This document shows, in pieces, positions 16,324 to 25,412 of a stretch of 64,000 nucleotides of DNA. Each line of letters starts with the position of its first letter. The stretch's first letter is position 1. Source of the stretch: CAZAZQ01 sp964489705 (GTDB lineage Bacteria > Zixibacteria > MSB-5A5 > GN15 > FEB-12). The translations under genes were made by a program, and so were the position numbers. The stretch is taken from assembly GCA_964489705.1 (NCBI GenBank), contig CAZAZQ010000014.1, forward strand, positions 1 through 64,000. Reading direction: 5' to 3'. The notes under the pieces are model-generated. The model ran no database searches and had not been told where the DNA came from. It was given only the letters and a program-made list of their open reading frames with translations.

Positions 16324-17196
16324 ATGGATTATGGGGAAATCATACGCAGCTCTTTTCGCTTGTCGTGGAAAAACAAATCCTTATGGTTGTTGGGGCTTTT
16401 CGCCACCGGTGAAGTCTCTCTTTCCTATGATTGGCTTATAAGCGTCAACTTTCCCAATGGAAACGATTCGTCCTCTCTGCTTTCCTCCTGGTTCACAATT
16501 GGAACGGCAGCAACTGTTATTTTCTATTTTCTTTTCTTCTTTGCTTTGAATTGCATTTGTATCCCGGCACTTATCGACGCCGTAAACAAACTCTCACGCG
16601 GAGGCACTTATCGATTGTCGGACTCTTTCAAGGTAGGAGTTCATTTTCTCTGGAAGACACTGGGAATTATAATCCTCGAAGTGCTGTCAATCGGAGGCCT
16701 TCTTATCTCTCTTGCCATCTTTCTTGCGGCAGTTTTCATCACCAGTGAGGCGCTAGGTTATCTTTTGTTTCTCCCTCTTATACTGGCAGCGATTGTCGGT
16801 TGTGGGGCAATTTACAATATTTTCGAACTGGGGAAACGGGCGTTAGTAGTGCGAAACATCTCCATATCCGACGCTATCTCTGAAGGATACCGCCTTTTCA
16901 AAGCTCACACAATCAACAACTTCATTATCTTCGCTTTGTATGTTGCTCTTTCCTTCGCAATAAGTATGGGAATTCTCATCTTGCTGGTAATACTTGCCAT
17001 ACCTTTTGTCGGCCTTGCAGTGTTCTCCAATGCCAGCCTCTTGCTGAGCATCCCTCTTGTCATTCCCCTTCTCTTTTTGCTTTCGCTGCCGATCAGCGGG
17101 TTTTTAGGCGCCGTTTTTGAAACGATGTATACCCTATTCTACTTCCGGCTCTTGGAGCCCGCTCCGCAGGTGTCGAGTCAACCGCAGACGACATAG
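16324..17196 (+). CDS. Multi-pass membrane protein, unknown function
   Basis: 290 residues with about six hydrophobic segments (for example ATVIFYFLFFFALNCICIPA, then FITSEALGYLLFLPLILAAI, and a C-terminal ILILLVILAIPFVGLAVF). It begins MDYGEIIRSSFRLSWKNKSL with aromatic and basic residues typical of the DUF7544/GlpQ-membrane-domain-like proteins in which a helical bundle of paired halves lies in the membrane. AAAAGGT precedes the ATG. It is followed after 63 bases by the PDZ protein gene, same strand. No catalytic motif seen. Confidence 0.75.
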   Translation: MDYGEIIRSSFRLSWKNKSLWLLGLFATGEVSLSYDWLISVNFPNGNDSSSLLSSWFTIGTAATVIFYFLFFFALNCICIPALIDAVNKLSRGGTYRLSDSFKVGVHFLWKTLGIIILEVLSIGGLLISLAIFLAAVFITSEALGYLLFLPLILAAIVGCGAIYNIFELGKRALVVRNISISDAISEGYRLFKAHTINNFIIFALYVALSFAISMGILILLVILAIPFVGLAVFSNASLLLSIPLVIPLLFLLSLPISGFLGAVFETMYTLFYFRLLEPAPQVSSQPQTT

Positions 17197-17259
17197 GAAG
17201 TTTTTCGCCCGTTCGGTTTTACCTTGCATTTGTATTTCCGCTGCCTATATTTTTCCGCC

Positions 17260-18477
17260 ATGAAGAAACTCTTCGCCGCTTTTATTGCCATACTGCTCCT
17301 AACGCTCGGAAGTCGGGCGCAGGACGCCTATTATTCGATTTTCAATTTCAGCCATTTCATTCCCAAAGTCGGTATCAATGACCGCTCCGTGACGCTGCAG
17401 GAAAGTTTGTACCCGAAATACTATGCTCATCACTCGGCGTCTCGGGACATGCGCTGGGTACAGCGCAATGACAGCTTGCTGCGGGCTTTTTGGGAAGAGA
17501 AAGGCGACACGGTCTTGCACATCCTTACCGAACTCTCGGGGATAGAATGGTACGAAGGAGAATTTGATATTTACCTCGTCCGCTTTTATCCTACTCTCGG
17601 TTCTCCTGACCCGCTCATTCTCCCGCTGGGCGGAATGAAAAACGGTGAGCTCATCGAAGCGGCGCCATCCGACGGTAACTTGATTTTCAATCTGGTTTAC
17701 CAGTTGGCGCACCGGATGCTGGCGCAAACGGTACAACCGGAAGACTCGGTCTATCTCCGTATTGCCGATCATCCCCTCATGCGTCCGTCGTCGTTGCGCC
17801 GCGACAACTTGGCGCTGTTGCTTACTCTTTCCGTATGTCAAAACATCATGGGAATCGACTCAACCGAAGAGATTTACCAATCGGCTTTTTGGGTCGCTCA
17901 TACTCCCGGACGAAAAATCTTTGAAGAATACTTCCGCAACAAGTGGGTATTGACTCTCGACCATACCTTGGCTGACTGGATTGCAGAAGAGCCGTACGGC
18001 TCGCCGCTCGTCGTCGCGACCCGTCCGCCCCGTCCTCCGAAGAAAACCTTGCATGACAACGCCCATCTTTTCTTGGAAGGGCTTCCGCTCAAAGGGCGGC
18101 TCGGCTTCAGCGTCAAGCGGGATGAGTCCAATTACCTGGTGGTCGATACCATCGATATTTACCGCCTTGCATACGCGTGCGGTTTGAGGGTGGGGGATAA
18201 AATCCGCACTGTCGACGATTACCGGGTAAGAAATCATCGCCAGTTGGTGGAAAAAATCCTCGAACGGTTGAAAGAAGGAGAAGCGGCGACCCTTCAGATT
18301 GTTCGTGACAAAGCGGTGGAAACGATAGTGATTCAACCGATGGAATTACCGGATACGTTGTACTACACTCCCTCCGACAGTACCGACTTTCGGTTGGAAG
18401 ACTATTATCGCGAAGACACAACAGCACTTCCACAAGACAGCGCCATACCCGTCAGCCCTGCTCCCGAACCGGAATAA
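17260..18477 (+). CDS. Exported protein with C-terminal PDZ domain
   Basis: 405 residues from ATG 17260 (MKKLFAAFIAILLLTLGSRA, a clean Sec signal). The large N-terminal domain (to about residue 265) has no family I can name. It includes NLVYQLAHRMLAQ, a helix placed as in gluzincin peptidases but lacking HExxH. Residues about 285-365 form a PDZ domain: a GRLGFSVKRDESNYLVVDTI carboxylate-binding strand and GLRVGDKIRTVDDYRV. The C-terminus is Pro/Ser/Glu-rich. Probably a periplasmic scaffold or inactive protease relative. Confidence 0.75.
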   Translation: MKKLFAAFIAILLLTLGSRAQDAYYSIFNFSHFIPKVGINDRSVTLQESLYPKYYAHHSASRDMRWVQRNDSLLRAFWEEKGDTVLHILTELSGIEWYEGEFDIYLVRFYPTLGSPDPLILPLGGMKNGELIEAAPSDGNLIFNLVYQLAHRMLAQTVQPEDSVYLRIADHPLMRPSSLRRDNLALLLTLSVCQNIMGIDSTEEIYQSAFWVAHTPGRKIFEEYFRNKWVLTLDHTLADWIAEEPYGSPLVVATRPPRPPKKTLHDNAHLFLEGLPLKGRLGFSVKRDESNYLVVDTIDIYRLAYACGLRVGDKIRTVDDYRVRNHRQLVEKILERLKEGEAATLQIVRDKAVETIVIQPMELPDTLYYTPSDSTDFRLEDYYREDTTALPQDSAIPVSPAPEPE

Positions 18478-18515
18478 CGGAAGAACCGCTGCCGGTCAAA
18501 AAGAAAAACGGAGGG

Positions 18516-18962
18516 TTATCTCTCTTTCAAGCGGAAGTTATTTATCGCTATTTCGTCGTTTTCCTTGGCGCTCTGGAGACGTACCGTCTCGTTGAATTGC
18601 TCTTGTTTTCGTTCTCTTAACTTTTCGTACTTTTTCCGTTCCCTCGAAGCCTCGAGCAATCGTTCTCGTTTCTCCCGCTCCGTTTTCCGCAAAGCCTTCA
18701 ACAATTCTCTTCCTATCACCCCGTCTTTTTTCAACTTGAGGATATAGCGGGAATAAATCAACATCTCGGCAACCGACATCTTGCCGGTCATCGCCGAGCT
18801 CTGTTTGGTGAGAGTTTGACGCTTTTGCGAATCTATTTGTTCGAGAGTCTGCTGCTGGGCATAGACCTGGCGAAGAGCGACGGAGTGTTCCTTTTGCCGT
18901 TCCTTCTCAATATGCTCCTTGACCTTGAGCAATGCTTCGAGACGATATTTGAACTTCTTCAT
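18516..18962 (-). CDS. fliJ: Flagellar export chaperone FliJ
   Basis: 148 residues, nearly all charged coiled coil (KYRLEALLKVKEHIEKERQK onward), with the usual FliJ length and its position directly after fliI. FliJ is the central stalk in the FliI ATPase ring and helps the type III export gate. The ATG overlaps the fliI stop as ATGA. It is the last gene of the flagellar operon and converges with the PDZ gene. Confidence 0.9.
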   Translation of the reverse strand: MKKFKYRLEALLKVKEHIEKERQKEHSVALRQVYAQQQTLEQIDSQKRQTLTKQSSAMTGKMSVAEMLIYSRYILKLKKDGVIGRELLKALRKTEREKRERLLEASRERKKYEKLRERKQEQFNETVRLQSAKENDEIAINNFRLKER

Positions 18963-20311
18963 TGCCTCTGCCCGCTTTCATTGACCGAGGAAGGCTCGTC
19001 GTACATAATGGCACGGAGCTGTCGGAATGATTCTTCATAATCCGCCAGTTCGTTGATTCCTTGTCGGAAGAAAGCATTCAACCGGTCGATTTTTTCAATG
19101 GCTCGGTCTATCTTGGGATTGGAGCCTTTGGCGTAGGCACCGATGTTTATCAAGTCTTCGGCTTCCCGGTAAACGGAAACCAGTTCCTTTACCTGTCCTG
19201 CCAGTTCGATAGCCTCCTCATCCACCACATCCTTCATCAAACGGCTGATGGAGTCGAGAATATCCACCGCCGGGTATTGATTCAACGACGCCAGCCGCCG
19301 CGAAAGAGTCACGTGACCGTCGAGAATGGAACGGACGGCGTCGGAAATCGGCTCGTTCAAATCGTCCCCTTCGACCAAAACGGTATACAGCCCCGTAATC
19401 GAACCGGCTTGGACATTGCCGGCACGTTCCAACAAACGCGGCAGAAGCGCAAAGACCGACGGCGTGTACCCTTTGGTGGTCGGCGGTTCCCCTACGGCAA
19501 TGCCGACTTCCCGTTGCGCCATAGCAATACGCGTCACCGAGTCCATCATCAACATGACATCCTTGCCCTGGTCGCGGAAATACTCGGCGATGGTGGTAGC
19601 GACAAAAGCGCCTTTGATACGAATTAACGCCGGTTGATCGGAAGTCACGGCAACGACCACGGTGCGTTTCATCCCTTCGGGTCCGAGGTCGTTTTCGATA
19701 AACTCGCGCACTTCCCGCCCGCGCTCGCCGACCAACGCCACCACGTTCACGTCGGCTGAGGAACCGCGGGCAATCATCCCTAACATGACCGACTTTCCCA
19801 CCCCGGAACCGGCAAAGATACCCATGCGTTGCCCTTTCCCGACCGCCGTCATCAGGTCAATCGGCTTGATACCGGTACGAATCGGTTCGGTAATGCGCCG
19901 TCGCTTCAAGGCGGGAATGGGATCAGCGTTTATTACACGGGAAAGGTTAGTGAGAATAGGTCCTTTCCCGTCGATGGGTTGCCCCAAGCCGCCGACGACC
20001 CTCCCGATAAGTTCTTTCCCGACGGGAATACGAAGCTGCTCGGAGGTCGAGGTCACGATTGCCCCCGGCGTAATTCCTGAAATGGGACCAAGCGGCATCA
20101 GCAACAGGCGGTCATCGCGGAAACCGACCACCTCGGCTTTCACCCGGGCGCCGGTATCGTAATTTTCAATATGGCAGAGCCTGCCGATGGAAACCGCCGG
20201 TCCGGCAGACTCGATGACCAACCCGATGACTTTGGTGACTTTGCCGTAATGGGTGATGGTGCGGGCGTTCTTGATACGCTCGGCGTAGACGTCGTAAGAA
20301 ATACCGCTCAC
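18959..20311 (-). CDS. fliI: Flagellum-specific ATPase FliI
   Basis: 450 residues, GTG start overlapping the fliH stop as GTGA. An F1-beta-type ATPase: Walker A GIFAGSGVGKSVMLG, VGERGREVREFIE, Walker B MLMMDSVTR, and GEPPTTKGYTPSVF as in FliI/YscN. It energises unfolding of export substrates at the cytoplasmic face of the flagellar type III machine with FliH and FliJ. Confidence 0.97.
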   Translation of the reverse strand: MSGISYDVYAERIKNARTITHYGKVTKVIGLVIESAGPAVSIGRLCHIENYDTGARVKAEVVGFRDDRLLLMPLGPISGITPGAIVTSTSEQLRIPVGKELIGRVVGGLGQPIDGKGPILTNLSRVINADPIPALKRRRITEPIRTGIKPIDLMTAVGKGQRMGIFAGSGVGKSVMLGMIARGSSADVNVVALVGERGREVREFIENDLGPEGMKRTVVVAVTSDQPALIRIKGAFVATTIAEYFRDQGKDVMLMMDSVTRIAMAQREVGIAVGEPPTTKGYTPSVFALLPRLLERAGNVQAGSITGLYTVLVEGDDLNEPISDAVRSILDGHVTLSRRLASLNQYPAVDILDSISRLMKDVVDEEAIELAGQVKELVSVYREAEDLINIGAYAKGSNPKIDRAIEKIDRLNAFFRQGINELADYEESFRQLRAIMYDEPSSVNESGQRQ

Positions 20312-21021
20312 GGCTGCTCCTCGTCGGCAAGAATCGCTTCTTGAATCACCTCGAACTGCGACTCCAAGCGGGCATCGACGTCACCGGAGGGAGTTTCAAT
20401 CATACATCCGCCGTACCGCACCCGCGGATCCGGCTCAATGGAAATTTCCTTAATCATCGCCGAACCGGTCACGAACTTATCGATATTTTGCTCGACAATC
20501 GGTAAGTGGTCGGGATGAACTTTGATTTTCAGTTTCGACTTGTCAATCAAGGTATCGATGACGCCGCTTATCATCGCCAGGGTCTTTTCCGGATCGATTT
20601 GAATGGCGTCAAAGGTCACTTTCTTGCTGATTTGAATAACCAGTTCAAGAACTTTCCGCTTGGCGTCGGTGAGAAGTTTTTTCCGTTGGTTCACCGCATC
20701 CCGAATCGCCTGCTCGAAGTGCCCGAGAATTTTTTCCGCTTCGGCTTTTCCCTCCCCCCGTCCTTGAGCGAGGCCGGTTTGGTAGCCTTTGTCGTATCCT
20801 TGCTGGTAGGCTCTCTCGAGCTCTTCCCGATACACCTTGTCGATTTTGAATACTTCTTGAACGGGGATGAACTTGGTGCCGTCCGGGTTGGTGATAACAT
20901 TGACCTTGGGAAAAACTTCGCCCAACTTCTGCTCGGCGAGCGCTTCCCGCTCGTAGTCGAGATCCGCCTCCCCTATCAATACGGTGGAAATGCGACCGCT
21001 ATGTCGAATGACCTTAGACAA
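20308..21021 (-). CDS. fliH: Flagellar assembly protein FliH
   Basis: 237 residues. The start is TTG 21021, supported by AAAGAGG six bases upstream and by the lack of a good downstream ATG. The middle contains the Ala/Glu/Gly-rich helix with GxxxG-like spacing (YQQGYDKGYQTGLAQGRGEG), typical of FliH, and a C-terminal E-subunit-like domain (ISKKVTFDAIQ… KVHPDHLPIV). It inhibits and positions FliI at the C-ring. Confidence 0.92.
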   Translation of the reverse strand: MSKVIRHSGRISTVLIGEADLDYEREALAEQKLGEVFPKVNVITNPDGTKFIPVQEVFKIDKVYREELERAYQQGYDKGYQTGLAQGRGEGKAEAEKILGHFEQAIRDAVNQRKKLLTDAKRKVLELVIQISKKVTFDAIQIDPEKTLAMISGVIDTLIDKSKLKIKVHPDHLPIVEQNIDKFVTGSAMIKEISIEPDPRVRYGGCMIETPSGDVDARLESQFEVIQEAILADEEQP

Positions 21022-22024
21022 TGATTTCCTCTTTGCCGCCTCGACCGGAAACGATAATCTGCCCTTCCTCTTCGAGTCGACGGACGGTTTCCACGATACG
21101 ACTCTGCGCCGCTTCGACGTCGGAGAGGCGGGTCGGTCCCATGAACTCCATCTCTTCTTTTATCATCACCGCCACTCGCTCGGACACGTTGGCGAATATC
21201 TTTCCTTTGAGCTCTTCGCTGGCAGCCTTGAGCGCAATCGCCAGATCCTTCGTCTCCACCTCTTTGAGGAGCCGCTGGACGGAACGATCATCAAGCAAGG
21301 TGATATCCTCGAAGACAAACATCATATTCTTGACCTCCGCCGCCAGATCCGGATCTTCCGCCTCCAACGACTGGAGGATATTTTTCTCCGCTGTCGCGTC
21401 GATGAGGTTGAGAATTTCCGCCACCGCTTTCGCTCCTCCCGACGCCGTGACGCCCGAGCTAATGGTTTGCTCGAAGTGTCCTTGAAGGGTTTGCTCGATC
21501 TCCCGCAGAATTTCCGGGGCGATTTTTTCCATAGTAGCGATGCGCAGGGAGACTTCCGCCTGCAATTCCGGGGTCAGCTCCGCCAACACGGAAGCGGCAT
21601 GTTGCGGCGAAAGCTGGGTCAGAATCAACGAAATGGTCTGCGGATGCTCATTCTGCAAGAAGCTCGTCAACTGCTTGGGATCAATATCTTTCAGCAAGGA
21701 GAATCCGCTGGATTTGATGGCACTTTCCAAGCGGCTCAAAATTTCCCGGGCTTTGCCGTGCCCGACCGCTTTTTCCAAAATTTGCCGGGCAAAGTCTATT
21801 CCTCCTTGGGAAATGTACTGACGAGCCATGAAAATCTGGTAACACTCTTCGATGACTCTGTCTTCCACTTCCGGTGGGACATCGCGCAGGTTGGCAATCT
21901 CGATGGTCAGCTTTTCGATGTCGTCATCCGGCAAGCCTTTCAGTACGTGCGCCGAAACCTCCGGTCCGAAAGCGACCAAAGCGACCGCAGCTTTCTGTAT
22001 GGGTGTCATCTCTTCGTATTCCAT
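21014..22024 (-). CDS. fliG: Flagellar motor switch protein FliG
   Basis: 336 residues from ATG 22024 (MEYEEMTPIQKAAVALVAFG), four bases after the fliF stop; a TTG at 22036 is the alternative. All FliG regions are present: N-domain binding FliF, the middle armadillo domain with the EHPQTISLILTQL (EHPQ) motif, and the C-terminal torque domain with LLKEVETKDLAIALKAASEE containing the charged residues that face MotA. Confidence 0.97.
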   Translation of the reverse strand: MEYEEMTPIQKAAVALVAFGPEVSAHVLKGLPDDDIEKLTIEIANLRDVPPEVEDRVIEECYQIFMARQYISQGGIDFARQILEKAVGHGKAREILSRLESAIKSSGFSLLKDIDPKQLTSFLQNEHPQTISLILTQLSPQHAASVLAELTPELQAEVSLRIATMEKIAPEILREIEQTLQGHFEQTISSGVTASGGAKAVAEILNLIDATAEKNILQSLEAEDPDLAAEVKNMMFVFEDITLLDDRSVQRLLKEVETKDLAIALKAASEELKGKIFANVSERVAVMIKEEMEFMGPTRLSDVEAAQSRIVETVRRLEEEGQIIVSGRGGKEEIIV

Positions 22025-22028
22025 GGCA

Positions 22029-23594
22029 CTACTCAATCATCATGGTTTTGATAACCTTGGCGATTTCTTCCGGCTCTTTCTTCGCCGTCTCCTGCATCTC
22101 GTCAACCAACCGAGGTCGACGCTTCTCCGGAATCACCCGCTTGGGAGCGGGCGGTTTCTCCTCTTCTCCTTCCGAAGAAGTCGCCACCGCTTCCGTCGCC
22201 GGATGGTGAGCCGGGGTCGCCAAGCGCTCCAACGCTTGGAAGAGCTTCTTGGACTTCTTCTTGGCGTACAACAGGAGGAATGCTATCAATAAAACATAGC
22301 CGACTTTCTTGGCGATTTCGAGATAGAACTCCCGCATATACATCGAATCCAACTGCTGCTTTTCTTGCTCGAAGTTCTGCCGGTCAAAAGCGATATTGAC
22401 CATTTCAATTTGGTCGTTTCGCTGCGGGTCAAAGCCGACGGCACTTTTCACAATCGCCGCCAAGCGATCCAGCTCCTCCTGAGGCCGAGGCTGGTAGGTC
22501 ATCTCGATTTCTCCCTTGTCGTTCTCGACCGGGGTATACACCCCATCAACCAGCACCGCCACGGAGAGCCGTTCAATCGTACCCACGGCATTGACGATAT
22601 GCTCGACCGTCTTGTTCAGCTCATAGTTGGTTATCACCGTCTCCGAGGTTTCATCTTGCTGGCTTTCGTTGGTCTCTTGAGACTTGTCGGAAGAAGTATG
22701 GGAGGTCTTGGTACGTTCCTCACTGCGGATAGAAGGGGTGTTTGGGTCATACTGCTCGGAGGTCCTCTCGATTTGCTGGAAGTTCAAATCCGCCGTTACG
22801 CGGATGACCGCCTTGTTGGCGCCCAGTACGTTGTCCAGCATCGACTGCGCCTTGTTTTCGAGATATTTTTCCACCTGCTGGCGGACTTCCAGTTGATTGG
22901 CGCTGAGCCCCGCGATGGGATCACTCTCCTGACCGGAAGAGAGCAAGTTGCCGTCGTAATCGACGATAGTGATTTTATTCGGCTTGAGCCCTTCCACCGA
23001 CGACGCCACCAGGTGAGTGATACCGGCTATCTGTTGCCGTGACAGTCCGACGCCGCTTTTCAACTTGAGCACCACCGACGCCGTCGCTTCTTTCTTGTCC
23101 TTGGTAAACAACCGGTCTTTGGGAATAACGATATGCACCCGCGCCGCCTGCACTTCGTTTAACTGCATAATGGTGCGGGTCAACTCGCCTTCCAGAGCGC
23201 GGCGGAAATTCAAATTCAACAGGAAATCCGTCATCCCCAGATTGTTCTTGTCAAAGATAGAATACCCGATGCTCCCGGAGCGTGGTAGCCCTTCCGACGC
23301 AAGGGAGATTCGTGTCTTGTAGACCTCGTCGGAGGGGATGGAGATGGTTTTCCCTCCATCGGAGAGCTGGTATGGAATCCCTTTCTCATTGAGGTAGGAA
23401 ATGACCTCGCCCGCTTCGCTCTCGTCCAGATTGGAGTAGAGCTGCGAGTAGGTGATTTGGTTCACCCAGCCCACGACATAGACCGCCCCCACCAACGTCC
23501 CGGCGATAATACCCAACAGCATCATCACCTGGCTGGGGGTCATTTTCCCGATAAGCTCAATAACGTTTTTGAAGAACTCTTTTACTCTATCCAT
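22029..23594 (-). CDS. fliF: Flagellar MS-ring protein FliF
   Basis: 521 residues. First membrane helix near residues 20-45 (VMMLLGIIAGTLVGAVYVVG), periplasmic ring-building domains (YscJ/FliF, with LPRSGSIGYSIFDKNNLGMT), a low-complexity Ser/Thr/Gln segment near residue 290, second helix near residue 425 (KVGYVLLIAFLLLYAKKKSK), and a cytoplasmic tail that binds FliG. ATG at 23594 follows GATGAGGA. Confidence 0.97.
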   Translation of the reverse strand: MDRVKEFFKNVIELIGKMTPSQVMMLLGIIAGTLVGAVYVVGWVNQITYSQLYSNLDESEAGEVISYLNEKGIPYQLSDGGKTISIPSDEVYKTRISLASEGLPRSGSIGYSIFDKNNLGMTDFLLNLNFRRALEGELTRTIMQLNEVQAARVHIVIPKDRLFTKDKKEATASVVLKLKSGVGLSRQQIAGITHLVASSVEGLKPNKITIVDYDGNLLSSGQESDPIAGLSANQLEVRQQVEKYLENKAQSMLDNVLGANKAVIRVTADLNFQQIERTSEQYDPNTPSIRSEERTKTSHTSSDKSQETNESQQDETSETVITNYELNKTVEHIVNAVGTIERLSVAVLVDGVYTPVENDKGEIEMTYQPRPQEELDRLAAIVKSAVGFDPQRNDQIEMVNIAFDRQNFEQEKQQLDSMYMREFYLEIAKKVGYVLLIAFLLLYAKKKSKKLFQALERLATPAHHPATEAVATSSEGEEEKPPAPKRVIPEKRRPRLVDEMQETAKKEPEEIAKVIKTMMIE

Positions 23595-23653
23595 TCCTCA
23601 TCCTATGTCTGAAACCGACCATCCCTGGTCATTCGAGTATATTTCTTTTTTCC

Positions 23654-23980
23654 TTAGATAGGCATACGCAACAACTCATTATAGGCGTTGACGACCCGAT
23701 TGCGGATCTCCAACAACAATTCCGTCGCCAAACCGGCTTCTTCCGCCTTTATCATGACTTGATGGAGCTCGACCGGCTCACCGTTCAAAAAAGCTTCCTG
23801 AATCCGGGCGGATTCATGGTGAATGTCGTTGACCGACTTTATCAAATCGGAAAACAAATCGGTAAAACTCCCTTCGGTTTTCGTCTCCGATGAAACCGAC
23901 TTCTCCGAAGTGGGTTGAATCTCCCGGGCTATGCCGGGAAGAATGCGATTAATTCCGTTTACCGGCGTTGACATGGTCAC
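23654..23980 (-). CDS. fliE: Flagellar hook-basal body protein FliE
   Basis: 108 residues; GTG 23980 overlaps the previous stop (GTGTGA), and ATG 23974 is an alternative. The C-terminal half has the FliE signature: helical ESARIQEAFLNGEPVELHQV, then a KAEEAGLATELLLEIRNRVV and a terminal NELLRMPI. FliE joins the MS ring to the rod and is among the first exported substrates. Confidence 0.93.
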   Translation of the reverse strand: MTMSTPVNGINRILPGIAREIQPTSEKSVSSETKTEGSFTDLFSDLIKSVNDIHHESARIQEAFLNGEPVELHQVMIKAEEAGLATELLLEIRNRVVNAYNELLRMPI

Positions 23981-24306
23981 ACCTTCACATCAATAAATTG
24001 ACCCACCAGCGGATGCTCTCCCGCCGCATCAGCCTCGCGTTGATACGCCGGACCGAACCGAGCCGGATCGTTGAACCGCTTGAACAAAATTTCCAGAGCG
24101 TTTTTTTCCTCCGGCGTGAGAAAGTCGGCATAATTCCCCTGCGGGGCTTTGACCGCCAAGCGGGAGGTAACCTGCGACTTTTGCGGGGCAATCGTCACGA
24201 CAGCTTCGGCTTCCGAGGACTGCTTTTTCGCAACCTGTTCGTGAGCCGAGGCGTTGCGGGATTCTATTTGTTGATACGACTGAATACCGACAGGATTAAC
24301 TTTCAT
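23977..24306 (-). CDS. Uncharacterised protein inside the flagellar operon
   Basis: 109 residues, ATG 24306 with AGAAGG before it. It lies between flgC and fliE, with an 17-base gap before and a 4-base overlap after, so it is co-translated with rod genes. The N-terminal half is polar and probably disordered (ESRNASAHEQVAKKQSSEAE). The second half is predicted helical: YADFLTPEEKNALEILFKRF, followed by GEHPLVGQFIDVKV. There is no signal peptide, Cys or membrane segment. It matches none of the standard flagellar families I know. Size and disorder would fit a rod-export cofactor or small rod-associated protein, but that is inference. Confidence 0.8.
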   Translation of the reverse strand: MKVNPVGIQSYQQIESRNASAHEQVAKKQSSEAEAVVTIAPQKSQVTSRLAVKAPQGNYADFLTPEEKNALEILFKRFNDPARFGPAYQREADAAGEHPLVGQFIDVKV

Positions 24307-24323
24307 CGCTTACCTTCTCTTTC

Positions 24324-24818
24324 CTATATGTCCAAGGCATCTTTTGCCATTTTCTTTGCCGCCGAAATCGCTACCGTATTCGCCTCATAGGCGCGGGAAG
24401 CGGCAATCATATCGACCATCTCGTTGACGATTTCAATATCCGGCATCTTAACAAACCCCTCGTCGTCGGCGTCCGGATGCGAAGGGTCATACACCAACCG
24501 AAAACTCGAATCCGGATCCGTCACTTCCTTCCCCTCGACCATCGACAACTCCACCGTATCACCGGTGACGATTGACTTACCGCGCAGGTGGAGCTTGTTG
24601 GTTCGCGCCAGGCGAACCCCGGCTTCCTTGACGAGGGAGTTAAAATTGCCTTTCACTTTTTCTTCGCTGACAATCACTCGTTTTCGGCGATAGGGACCGC
24701 CTTCTTTCGTTTCCACCGTCTCGGCATTGGCAATATTCTGCGCCACGGTATTCATTTTCGCCCGTTGCACGGACAAGCCGCGGGAGGAAATCTCTATCGC
24801 ACTGAGTATCCCTGCCAT
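24324..24818 (-). CDS. flgC: Flagellar basal-body rod protein FlgC
   Basis: 164 residues. The N-terminus has the rod motif (MNTVAQNIANAETVETKEGG) and the C-terminus the matching helix EIVNEMVDMIAASRAYEANT that packs in the axial structure. GGAAG precedes the ATG. It assembles the proximal rod with FlgB. Confidence 0.96.
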   Translation of the reverse strand: MAGILSAIEISSRGLSVQRAKMNTVAQNIANAETVETKEGGPYRRKRVIVSEEKVKGNFNSLVKEAGVRLARTNKLHLRGKSIVTGDTVELSMVEGKEVTDPDSSFRLVYDPSHPDADDEGFVKMPDIEIVNEMVDMIAASRAYEANTVAISAAKKMAKDALDI

Positions 24819-24827
24819 AAAACTTCC

Positions 24828-25241
24828 TTACTTGCTCTTAATAACGTTTTTCAAACCTTCGATCTTCCGCTGGAGCAACTGCGCCCCGACTGAAAACAAC
24901 AGCTCGTTTTTCGCCATCGTCGATACCTCGACATCGATATCCACCGAGTTGAGATCTCCATCTTCGATGCGGGCTTCATGAACTTTAGGGGGACGGGCTT
25001 CGCTCTGTCCCAGCGGAATGTGATTTTGATGCGTGACAAAACCCGCCAAGTGGCTGGTTTTGCCGGTTAATTTTTCAAACTCTGCCTGAAAGTCAATGTC
25101 CTTCCGTTGATAACCCGGCGTCGACGCGTTGGCGATATTGCTGCTCACCAACTTGTGGCGAAACGACGCCAGATCGAGGTATTTCCCGAACTTCGGGATA
25201 CCTATCCGGTCGAACATGAATTCTGCTAACTTATTCGGCAT
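24828..25241 (-). CDS. flgB: Flagellar basal-body rod protein FlgB
   Basis: 137 residues with the diagnostic SSNIANASTPGYQRKDIDFQ near residue 33 and C-terminal helix of the rod family. It is the first gene of the operon. A sigma-54 type promoter lies 38-53 bases upstream of its ATG. Confidence 0.96.
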   Translation of the reverse strand: MPNKLAEFMFDRIGIPKFGKYLDLASFRHKLVSSNIANASTPGYQRKDIDFQAEFEKLTGKTSHLAGFVTHQNHIPLGQSEARPPKVHEARIEDGDLNSVDIDVEVSTMAKNELLFSVGAQLLQRKIEGLKNVIKSK

Positions 25242-25278
25242 CGCATCTTCTCATTTACATTTCCTCACTCTTCCGTAA

Positions 25279-25294
25279 AGCAAGAGCGATGCCA
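25279..25294 (-). promoter_or_regulatory. Sigma-54 promoter of the flagellar operon
   Basis: On the minus strand TGGCATCGCTCTTGCT, matching the -24/-12 consensus TGGCACG-N4-TTGCA/T with exact GG-to-GC spacing. The predicted start is near 25268, leaving a leader of about 27 bases before flgB. This implies control by RpoN and an enhancer-binding activator encoded elsewhere. Confidence 0.75.
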
Positions 25295-25412
25295 GACGAA
25301 GAAGCATTCGGAAATGCATTGAGTGAAAACAAGTTACAATGCGGCAGTCGAATTGAAGCCTCTAAGATTCAGAGAAAATCGGAAAGAATTTCCGTTGAAA
25401 AGGGGAAGGTTT

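Noticed and set aside
20984..22051. 355-codon plus-strand frame opposite fliG
   Set aside because: Antisense shadow of fliG with composition typical of reverse-complemented Glu/Ala codons.
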